Assembly: GCA_030765055.1 (NCBI GenBank)
Contig: CM060950.1
Location: 274,740,540-274,804,539 of the forward strand
Direction: 5' to 3'
Origin: Mantis religiosa
Taxonomy: Eukaryota > Arthropoda > Insecta > Mantodea > Mantidae
DNA: 64,000 nucleotides
Position 1 is the first letter of the stretch. Every line of letters begins with the position of its first letter. Below the pieces are notes generated by a model that had not been told where the DNA came from, did not search any database, and saw only the letters and a program-made list of their open reading frames with translations. Shown here in pieces: positions 55,186-64,000 of this stretch. A program made the translations under genes and the position numbers.

Positions 55186-55545
55186 AATTTAAAACGAGGT
55201 GCGAAGAAGGGCAGTACTGACGAGTGACTTGAACGTTTCAAGACGGGAGGTGGACAGTGTATCATCTACATGATTCAGTGAATTATTAAATCGCAATTTT
55301 ATTAATACTTGAAGCAAAGGCGAGATCGGCATATTCCTTTCGATGCATGTTGTAACGACAGTATTACGTGAATTTAAAACGAGATGCGAAGGACAGAAGT
55401 GACGAATTACTTCAACGTTTCAAGACGTGACGTGGACAGTATTATCCACATAATTCAGTGAATTATTAAATTGAAAATTTATTGCTACATGAAGCAAAGG
55501 CGATATTGGCATATCCCTTTCGTTGCATGTTCTAACCTCTGTTGT
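55186..55545. repeat. Tandem duplication, period about 185 bp
   Basis: AATTTAAAACGAG.TGCGAAG at 55186 and 55371; both units continue with TTCAACGTTTCAAGACG, CAGTGAATTATTAAAT, GAAGCAAAGGCGA and GGCATAT.CCTTTCG. Two diverged copies. Confidence 0.85.
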
Positions 55546-55899
55546 ACTTCCGTAGTGACCTTCATAGCAACTTGTATTGACAGTCTATACCTCTGTAGAA
55601 ATTTTTCTTTTGATAGCTCCTCAAAATTGTTTCTCCTCATAGGCCGTACTCTATTAATAATGCCATTTAGGCGGTCTTAAATTTGAATGAATAACGAATT
55701 AATAATTTATTCGTACAGTTTCTTTTTTACTATCTTGACATTATTCCTTATAATTGTTTTATCTATCCCACGCTATTTCATCTATTACCTTCTTGCTACC
55801 TTCGCTTAAATGACACCCTGGTCTTCTACTCTGCCAGGTAGCTCTTAACCTCCATGCCTCTTTATTACTTAATTATCCCCTTTCCTCCCCCACCCCATC

Positions 55900-56745
55900 T
55901 TCCTTTCTTATATTATTTACATTTCTTGTCCTCTTATCCCTATTAGGAATGTTGTTCCTATTCTAATCCAAGCTCGCATCCCCTTTTCCCAACCTCTTCT
56001 CCCTCTTAGGGGTATTGTTCCCATTCTCACCCAAGCTTGGATTCCATATATCTGCCATTCCTATTTTTTCATAATTCCTCCTGTCTCTGCCCACCAATTG
56101 AGCTCTCTAATCTCTTATGTTGTCTCCAGCATAATTTCCCCTTATTCTTTGGCCAAGCAACCATACCAAAATATTATTATTCTTTCCATTATTATTCCAT
56201 TTTTTCTTGTGCTTCCTAATTCTACTAAAGTTACTTCCCTAGGTGCTGATCTTGGTAAGCCTAGTAGCTCTTTAGAAAACCTTCTGTAGTTTTTGTTTAC
56301 CTCTGCGCCTGCCCCCCTGCAGATTACCACTGCATACAGCATTTTGGACTCCACTACTGCCTCATACATTCTTTCTAACAACTTGGTTGTCATTTCTAAC
56401 TTATATTTTCATATTATTATCTCATTCATTTTCGTCCTTCTTTTTTCTTCAATTATTTTCCTATGTGCCCCATTTTCCATTGTTATTCAATCCCACAGAT
56501 AACTATGCAAATTTATTGACCACTTCTACCCTTTTGCAATGAAGTACCCAATTTTCATCTTTTATAGCTTAGCTCCCTTTTTGAAGACCATAGCTTTCGA
56601 CTTATTTATATTTATTTTTAATCATCACTCTTCATAGAATTTCTGGATTTCATTTATTGTCTTCTACAATCCTACTACCGTTATAGAGCCTACCATTAAG
56701 TCATCCGCCTATATTACAATCCAGTAATTTCTTTGTTGGCTATTA
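55900..56745 (-). pseudogene. LINE reverse transcriptase C-terminal relic
   Basis: Minus strand: ADDLMVGSITVVGL (motif C, first residue lost; ~56700), KTINEIQKFYEE, SKAMVFKKGAKL (~56590) and the 83-residue frame 56393-56142 (LLERMYEAVVESKMLYAVVI, LPRSAPREVTLVELGS). The pattern of YADDL, a tail of VLE.RSKMLY and ELG is that of R1-type LINEs. It may be the RT half of the family at 43245-44610. Several stops. Confidence 0.65.
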
Positions 56746-56756
56746 CCGGATAGTGC

Positions 56757-57228
56757 TGTAACGGTTATTTAATAGTTTTTCATATATTCGGGAATTTGTT
56801 CTGGAGTGTTCTAGGAAATGTGATTTTTGTAAAATAGAATGTAAAACTGGTTAAGCCACAGAGTGACACAACTTACGTAATAGTATTCCTATTGGTTATA
56901 ATAAAGTGATCACGTAATGTTGTGACGTGGACCAATAGGATTAAAGTAATTCAGATTTTCTAGAAATCTCATGTGCAAGGATTCGAGAATATGCAGCTAA
57001 TTTGGCGTCATTCTGCATAAGATTATCGATGTGTTTAGACGTGTTTTCTTTCGGGCCAATCTGCAAGTGTGAAGAAACCTAAAGTGCAGTGATGCAGTAT
57101 TAGTCATTTTATAAAAGGGCATAATCTACAAAACTCGGCATTGTGATGAGATATATTAATGGATTTTGCGGAATAAATTCCAAGACTTTTAAAGAAGAAC
57201 AAACCTGTTATTATTTTCTATCATAACA
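56757..57228 (+). repeat. Possible LTR of another retrotransposon
   Basis: TGTAACGGTT..to CATAACA, 472 bp, with AATAAA at 57172-57177. No second copy is in the window and the following bases are not a good primer-binding site, so this is weak; it rests on position before the gag-like region. Confidence 0.35.
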
Positions 57229-57666
57229 GCATAAAAATTATTCTCACTCCGATACTACGGCCGTAGATAAGACTCGTTGCTCTAGAGCGCCGAGGAATAC
57301 ATCCACAAAAATTCAACCAGATCGACACAAAAGGTGAGAGTAATTAACCATCCACCATCATGCGCCTTTTGCACAAATTATCCAGTTCCAAAATAATCGC
57401 CACAACGCGCTGCTTCTAGAACTCCGATTTCTATCTTCCATCGCGCATTTTGCACAATTAAACCGTTGCAAAATGGTGCCCGTTGCGAGCTACAAATAGC
57501 AGTGAGAGAGATACACCATGTCGTGAAAGGATAAAATCATCGTGATTTGGAACTGCGTCTATAAGAAGAACGAATAAACTGATTCCAACGGAGATCATTT
57601 AAAAGACAATTGAGATTTTTTGTATAAGTAGTAGGTTTATGCTATTGAGAAATCAGAAGATAGAAA

Positions 57667-58388
57667 AATGGAGAGTATTAAAGAAGTTGATGAAAGTAAA
57701 GAAGTATAAAAAGAAGTGGTAAAGTAAATGAATTAACATTGGAAAAGTTCGTGCAGATTATGGATAGTTTCAAACAAGATATGAGTAATATGAATGCTAA
57801 AATGGATAGAAATTCATAAAATACGAGTAATATGGAAGCTAGTTAAAGCAGAATATTAGTAATAATGCAAATAATTTGAGAGAAGAGTTAACACAAAATG
57901 CTCAAAATATAAATAGTTTGGAAGTCAGGTTAACTCAAAATATAAATAGCTTGAAAGAATAGTTTACAGAAAATACTCAAAATATGGATAGTTTAAAAGA
58001 AGGTTTGGCACTAAATGCTCAGAATATAGGTAATTTAAGAGTTAATTTTTCGCAGAAGATTGATGGAAATACAAAAGACATAAGTTACTTAGAGGTTAAA
58101 TTAACACAGAAGTTAAAACTGGAAATAGGATATGAATTAACACAAGAAATGAGAGAAATTAGGAAAGAGTGCAGAAAGAATATGGAAGGATTTGAAAATG
58201 AGGTTAAAGAAATAAGAGAAATGATTCAGGAAACTAGGTTATGTCAGGGAAATGTGAAACTAGAAATAAGGTTAGAAGTAAACAGAGAATTAGAGGAATT
58301 TGTGAAACAGCAAAAAGATTTGTTAGAGAAACAGAAGGATGAATCAGAAAATAAGTTAGAGCAAAAAAATCACTATGGTGAATACTGA
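57667..58388 (+). pseudogene. gag-like coiled-coil protein of an LTR element
   Basis: ATG at 57667. Broken by stops early, then open from 57984: MDSLKEGLALNAQNIGNLRV, NTKDISYLEVKLTQKLKL, ENEVKEIREMIQETRLCQGN and a Lys/Glu-rich end. Earlier parts repeat the unit LTQNAQNINSLEV several times, as gag coiled coils of the gypsy copies do. It ends at 58388, six bases before a SINE. No zinc knuckle or pol follows. Confidence 0.5.
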
Positions 58389-58393
58389 AAAGA

Positions 58394-58571
58394 CCGCGCC
58401 GTGGCTCAGTGGTTAGACCGCTTGGCTCTCACCAAGGCGGCCCGGGTTCGATCCCAGGCGACCGCAAAGTGAGATTGGTGGTGGACAATACGGCGCTGCG
58501 GCGGGTTTTCTCTGGGACTTCTGGTTTCCCCCGCCATCTTATTCCACCGGTGCCCCATCTTCATCTCATGT
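58394..58571 (+). mobile_element. tRNA(Glu)-derived SINE, 3'-truncated copy
   Basis: CCGTGGCTCAGTGG, CTTGGCTCTCACCAAG and GGTTCGATCCC as in the other copies; the body stops after CATCTTCATCTCATGTA, lacking the GCCTGCGGTGCC..GTTAAACACT end. No clear flanking duplication. Confidence 0.85.
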
Positions 58572-58625
58572 AAGTAGTAGTCTTCTGGGGTTTCAAGAAG
58601 AGTCGCGTTAGCTGTTCGTAAAACT

Positions 58626-58895
58626 CCAGACTTGAAAATCGACGCGAAATCCGCCTGTAAAAATATCGAGGTTGCGTGTTAGTTGTGTTAGAATCCCCAT
58701 GTTAAAATATCGAAGGGTTGGTTGTATAGTAACACGTGTGTCACGTGTTCTTGAAATCCCAGACTTGAAAGTCGAGTAGAAATCTGTGTGTAAAAGATAT
58801 CGGTGTGCTGTATTGGCTGTTTCGGAATCCTCATGTTGAAATGTCGAAGGGTGTTGGTTGAATTGCATGCGCGAGCTAACGAGTCTCTCTGTCTC
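58626..58895. repeat. Tandem duplication, period about 133 bp
   Basis: CCAGACTTGAAAATCGA at 58626 and CCAGACTTGAAAGTCGA at 58759; both units end with GAATCC.CATGTT.AAAT.TCGAAGGG. Confidence 0.8.
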
Positions 58896-59145
58896 CCTCC
58901 CACCCCTGCAACGACATCGTGTCATTTTGTTGTATGTATGTGAAATGTAATTAACTGATGAATGCAATTACTGAAGAAAAATGTGATTGGTTTCCGTATT
59001 CTCACACACCGGTCCGCCCCGGCAATCCTGCATGGGGTGATGCATGTATTTATATTTGAATGTTGTAAGAATGAATTCTCATTCGTTTTCACCTTTGTCG
59101 ACATTTCCAAAAAGGATCACACGTGGGCACGTCGAACGGAAAAAT

Positions 59146-59235
59146 GTATTTATTTATTTATTTATGTAACTAATTATTCACTTATTTATTCATAATCCAT
59201 TTATTTAAGTATTTATTGAGTTATCCATTACAGTA
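59146..59235. repeat. ATTT-rich simple sequence
   Basis: Repeated TATTTATTTATTTA and related units. Confidence 0.7.
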
Positions 59236-60389
59236 TTCATTTATTGGGCTCCTGAGGAATCCGACACTCTGTGGAAATGTGTGGTAAAACCGATCCTTTC
59301 CCTCTGTTCAAAATAATCCATATGCAGTGAAATGTTAAGGAAGGCAAGTACAGATTTAGCGAGAATGCATGTTTATTGCTGCAGCTGGAGCTAGTCCAAC
59401 GGAAGAAGAAAGCCATACAACATACCGGGTGAAATATTACACGCACGTGCGGGTAGGAATCAATTAACAGAGCTGGATTCTAAAAATTCACTCGAGCGTA
59501 AAGGAGACAAGTCAACGAGATATCTATGCAAACGAAATAAATGATGTATTAAGAATAATTGTAATGATATAAATCAGCTGATCAGAAATATGTCAAAACG
59601 TCGAAAAGCTATGCAAAGTCAGCTATAATAATGTCAGGGCTTCTTAAAACGTCTGTACATCGATTTGGCGAATAATTACGAGAGAAATGCTTCTAAATAA
59701 ATCTAATACGAGAGACTAATCCTTCGATGCGTTGGGCTTACTGAATTGAAGCAGAATATCACTGGAAGGAATAAAAATATAATTATCTAACGGTCACACT
59801 CAAACGATATTTCGGAATAATACAGTTGCATTAAGTAGCAATACAAACTCGAAATACAGCTTGCAATAATTAAAATGCAATAAACGGTCATACTCATACT
59901 ATAGATGGCATTACGATATTATTAGTTTGCTGCAATACAAACTTGAAATATGGTTCAATGAGGTAATTATCATGCATGCACTAAGGTGAACAGTGGGTGT
60001 GACATATTCCACTTCACCCAACCTAGCCAATCAGGGTACAGGTAACAATATCGTAATAAAGAGTATAAACGACCAATTGCTACACGACTGCGTGCGCAAC
60101 GGAAGGAGGGGTGGAAACTTTCTAAAGAGTATATATATACTTAAAGTTAATAGCTATATATCTTAGATTCTTTAATTTTTAGCTAGTAGATACATAAGAT
60201 GACAGGTTAAAACTCTACTCTAAGTTTAATAGTTTATAGTGAAAGAAGCAGAAGCATGAACTTAGGGACGTGTGCAAACAGGTTACAGCCAGGATGGAAA
60301 TTTTGGGAGGGGGTGTTGAGGTAACAAAACAGTGAACGGAACGAATAAAACAGCACATCAGCAACTGAAACGTAGCAGACCGCATCAAC
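59236..60389. other. Presumed upstream region of the polymerase gene; no ORF
   Basis: No coding frame with a domain. GAGTATAAACGACC (~60058-60071) has a TATA-like core about 320 bases upstream of the leader ATG; whether it is used is unknown. Two related stretches (ATACTCATAC, AACTTGAAATA.GGTTCA type) at ~59830-59960 are repeated imperfectly. Confidence 0.35.
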
Positions 60390-60399
60390 ATGAATGAAG
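60390..60399 (+). CDS. Leader coding exon (ATG AAT GAA G)
   Basis: CATCAACATGAATGAAG is followed directly by GTAAGC, a near-consensus donor (GT at 60400-60401). The coding part is 10 nt and leaves phase 1. The acceptors at 60485 and 61470 both continue it in an open frame. See the next two entries. Confidence 0.6.
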
Positions 60400-60485
60400 G
60401 TAAGCATTATGCATGTGTCTATGTACAGGAATTTCCACGTAATGAATCGATGCGTTGAATAATATGTGTGATTTTATAATTCCAG

Positions 60486-60809
60486 AATTGATTCTTCACG
60501 ATTTAAGTCACCTTCCGGAAGGAGGCTCCTATCTCCCGACGAAGAAGTTACGAGAGATACTCCGAGATGTGCTACAAGCCATACACGGTGTCAAAATCGT
60601 GAAGACGAGATGCGGTGACAGCGTCGTACTTAAGCTTCAAGAATGCCAGGTTTTTTTTGCCCGAGAAATTTAAGAAGATGACTGCAGCTCAAATGGATGC
60701 TGTGAATCAGATTGGTTGGAGTTTCGTGTATTCCGATGAAGAAACTCTGGAAAATGGTTTCAAGAAGCACAAATTAACTTTTTTAAACAGACGGGAGGAA
60801 CCAGTGAAG
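60486..60809 (+). CDS. Small unrecognised protein exon upstream of the polymerase
   Basis: Acceptor TTATAATTCCAG ends at 60485; with the leader it gives a Glu codon across the junction. The frame reads LILHDLSHLPEGGSYLPTKK, then VKIVKTRCGDSVVLKLQECQ. In a run of eight T (~60650-60657) the frame shifts by one; beyond it FLPEKFKKMTAAQMDAVNQI and YSDEETLENGFKKHKLTFLN follow. The exon ends at AAG/GTAAGA (60810). Joined to 61471 the frame would stop after two codons. The beta-rich pattern with PTKKL..VKTRxGD..FLPxKF is reminiscent of small OB-fold-like proteins near insect Polinton-type polymerases, but I cannot name it. The frameshift could be a homopolymer sequencing error. Confidence 0.5.
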
Positions 60810-61470
60810 GTAAGACTTTACAAAAAACACAAATCCTACTGCACTACTGTCAATCTCTTAATGTTAAATATTACAGTCTATGTTAAAGTAATCAGCGTTA
60901 ATCTGTTAATATTTGTGAATGGAATACCTAACGAATTAGTCATTCTATATAAACGGAAAATAGATAAGACTAATAATGCAAACACATTTAACATTTTAGA
61001 AGTCATTAATGCATATCTGCAGCCAATCGACCGGAAGTTGAGGAATTCAATTGACTAATTAAACAACCAGTAGCCATATACAAAGAAATATATTGTGATG
61101 ATACATTATGTATAAAGTTTTTCAGGGAAATGTGTTAGTGTATAATCTTATTTCTTTTCCAGAACACATGTTACGTAAGTCAGGATAAAATTTCAATAAA
61201 TAAATACATTTTAGGGAATGCACTTCTCTGAATGTTCTAAATATTTGTTATTCAAAAGATACAGTTATCGTTTAGTTCCACTGCAAATAACATGGTACTT
61301 ATTTCTTTTAAGGAAAACATGTTATGTAAATCAAATTCAAGGTTCAGCAATGTTAATAAAGTAATCATTTTAAAGCTTAAAAATATAGCATTGCCATGAA
61401 TGTTCAAATGCTTACTATTTAAAAAGTATAATTAGTCGTGTTTTCTGACATGTTTAATCCAAAATTTCAG

Positions 61471-64000
61471 GAGGTGTAACGAGTCGCAAGAGACCGGGCA
61501 CGCAAGAGATTCATGCGAGTAGTGCAAAGCAGGCGAAACACATCGACAATGCATTGGAATGCATTACTGGAGAATCAGCGTTCCAGCACAGGATCTTTAC
61601 AGGTACCATAAAAAATTCTATACACGAGCAAGATCCATCAACGTTCTTGAACTTGTGCAAACCCGTTGTTTCCAATGAAATCCAGAAGGCCATACGAACT
61701 TACAAATCAGGAATTATTTTAGGCGGTACTTTATCATGTCAATACATAATAACTTCACCCGATAATGAAACAATTGAATCGATTAATTTTAACAGTAAGA
61801 TGGATGCTATATTGCAATCGACAAACATATCTGAATGGTATGAAATTAAACTGAAACAGCCTATAATCGCTCATCTAGAAAAATTTGAAATAAAAGCTAG
61901 TTCGAACGCTCTTTACAGGATAGATTCGTTAACTTTATACTCATGTCAGTACGATCCGTTAAACGCAGGTTGCTTTAAGCCGCTGCCGTCGTGGATAAAA
62001 TCAAAGAGAGCTGTCGTGAATATTCGGAATACTGACTTTAAATGTTTTGCATATTGTATGCTGGCAGCAAAATATCCAGCTCGCCAGAACAGGCATAGAG
62101 CTAGCACGTACAGTAAATATGATATATATCGCGAATTTAATTTTAAAGGAATAAATTTCCCCGTCGCTCTTCATGACATTGAATTAATCAAAAAGCAAAA
62201 TCATGAAATCTCGGTGAACATATACGGGTTAGAAAGAGAATCCATTATCATCTTATATCAGACGAGGGAGCAAAAGATAAACCATGTGAATCTTCTAATG
62301 ATCAATTCGCATTTTTCTCTCATAACTGATATGTCGCGTCTAGTAATTAAGCAGATATCCAAACATAAAAGTAAAAAAATCGTGTGTGAATCTTTTAATG
62401 CATGGTTTTCGACTGAAGTTATTCTGAAGAAACATAAACTGAGATGTATGAAATGTCATATTATTAGCATGCCTCGCGAAGGAATAAATGATGTTATCGA
62501 GTTTCAGGCTTACTCAAAATGCGTTAAAGTCCCTTTTACGGTATATGCCGATATCGAGACTATGCTAACAAAAGTGCCATCGTGTCAGCCCGATGCGATG
62601 CATAGTTGGACACGTGATATGCACGAGCACGAGGCAATATTCGTTTCGTTTCGTCTGCAGTTATGACGAGACACTAACAAAATTCAAAATATTTAGAGTT
62701 TCGCTTGCAGTTGAAGAGTTTCTTAGAGAATTAACTGTGATTGCCGAGGATGTGCTTAAGATATACGGTGATGTGACAGAGATGCATATGGGTGATGAAG
62801 ATGAATTAAATTTCAGAAATGCAGTGCAGTGTCACGTATGCAAAAAGGATTTCAATTCTGACTCGATTAAGGTGCGGGATCATGATCATCAGACCGGATT
62901 ATATATAGGAGCTGCTCATAAATCATGTAACCTCAATAGAAAAACGCCAAACTTTATCCCGATATTTTTTCATTGCCTATCAAAGTATGATTCGCATTTA
63001 ATAGTAAAAAAGTTATCGCATGACAATGAACACATCATATGTATTTCGCAAACATTGGAGAATTATCTATCATTTAGTAAAAAATACACGTCTAATTGTA
63101 AACCTATATTCCTCAGATTTCTTGATAGCTAAACTAAGCGATCTTTCTGATATGTTAGAACCTCAAGATTTTCCGTACCCAAATAAGATGTACGTTGATC
63201 CCAAGCAACGTTTGTTAATGCAACGGAAAGGTATTTTCCCATATATATATTTAGATTGCAAGGAAAAATTGAATGATTCCAGATTACCTCCTCAAGAGTG
63301 TTTTGATAATATAAGCAACGATGATTATATGCATGCATGCGCCGTATGGAGAGAATTTGGTATACAAAATCTCGGTGAATACTCTGATCTTTATCTCAAG
63401 ACGGATACGATCTTATTAAGAGGCAACTATGAAAAATTCCGAAGTTTAAGTATCGATATGTACGGCTTAGATCCTTGGCATTACTATACAGCTCCTGGCC
63501 TGTCATATGACGCAATGTTACGAACGAGCCGCGTGCAAATATAGCTAATTACCGCTCAAAATATGTTGGAATTTTTCGAATCTGCGATTAGAGGCGGTAT
63601 CTGCACTGTATCAAAACGTTATTCCAAAGCAAATAATAAATACATATCTGCTTACAATGAATCGGAATCGCTTAAATACTTATCATACATGGATTGCAAC
63701 GGGCTTTACTGCTTGCTACATTATGACTGGAAAAGCTTTACCGTTTGCTCAATTGAGATGGTTAAACGATAACGAAATTAATTCTATAGATTTTTTGAGC
63801 ATCAGACATCATTCAGATACAGGTTATGTTTTAGAGGTAGACCGGGAATATCCGGAGAACCTTCACGAGTTGCATAACGACTTGCCATTATGTCCCCAGA
63901 GTGAGATAGCTCGGGGTGATAATTACAAAAAGTTACTTGCAATCATGACGAAAAATATATATTACAATACAGAAACTTGCAGCAGTGTGTTGAGCTCGGT
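61471..64000 (+). pseudogene. Protein-primed family B DNA polymerase (Polinton/adintovirus-like), broken
   Basis: Acceptor CCAAAATTTCAG ends at 61470; the frame opens here and has no ATG until 61800. Parts: an N-terminal region, KRAVVNIRNTDFKCFAYCML and HVNLLMINSHFSLITDMSRL (~62010-62345), VYADIETML with exonuclease DxE at 62550-62558, an HNH-like zinc module (CHVCKKDF, RDHDHQTGLYIGAAHKSCNL; 62830-62940), IPIFFHCLSKYDSHLIVKKL (exonuclease II-like), KGIFPYIYLDC, YLKTDTILL, WHYYTAPGLSYDAMLR, and polymerase motif A YMDCNGLY at 63686-63709. It runs off the window. Breaks: frameshifts near 62650, near 63130 and near 63715, and an in-frame TAG at 63542-63544. Such polymerases copy linear DNA with a terminal protein in Polintons/Mavericks and related viruses. 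Inactive here as read. Confidence 0.85.

Overview
This is arthropod, probably insect, nuclear DNA that consists almost entirely of layered transposable elements. The reasons are insect-type Ty3/gypsy, Jockey-like and CR1-like retrotransposons, GIY-YIG Penelope-like elements (PLEs), hAT transposons, tRNA-derived SINEs, spliceosomal splice sites and long dinucleotide microsatellites. There is no bacterial operon structure, and no intact host gene can be named with confidence. All calls come from reading the sequence and the translated frames; no database search was run.

Layout. 1-1004: a 5'-inverted PLE fragment. 3421-5858: a young, internally deleted gypsy element with two nearly identical 547-bp LTRs. 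6090-7437: PLE-derived foldback DNA, two hammerhead-ribozyme-like motifs and a 540-bp retroposon-like unit. 7630-9125: a PLE reverse transcriptase/endonuclease relic. 9195-11971: a hAT transposon with 8-bp target duplications and a PLE fragment nested inside. 12135-12981: a PLE-derived inverted-repeat element. 13200-17457: a decayed CR1-like LINE with a foldback insertion, followed by microsatellites. 18000-22300: mostly unassigned, with one candidate exon and a tandem repeat. 22349-22844: a solo gypsy LTR. 23457-27390: hAT and LINE relics. 29308-34543: a full-length but broken gypsy element on the minus strand. 34640-36000: another hAT relic and a PLE end. 36170-42434: a long Jockey-like LINE on the minus strand with two nested insertions. 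43245-47965: further LINE and PLE relics. 48481-53337: a third gypsy element on the minus strand. 53383-59235: SINEs, tandem repeats, a LINE fragment and the start of another LTR element. 60390-64000: a protein-primed family-B DNA polymerase of Polinton/Maverick or adintovirus type, running off the window edge.

How parts work together. The three gypsy copies share the sequence after the LTR (TGGTGTCAGGA..) and the purine tract before the 3' LTR (TTGAGGAGGGAGCAG), so they belong to one lineage. The PLE-derived inverted-repeat elements and the 540-bp unit are bounded by 12-16 bp direct repeats, so insertion boundaries can be read directly. The Glu-tRNA-like SINE occurs four times.

The most unusual signal is at 60390-61560. 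A 10-nt coding leader (ATG AAT GAA G) ends at a strong splice donor in phase 1. Two downstream acceptors fit that phase: one opens a small unrecognised protein, the other opens the polymerase frame, which has no ATG of its own for its first ~109 codons. Splicing the small-protein exon onward to the polymerase exon instead gives a stop after two codons. This looks like one leader exon serving two alternative products.
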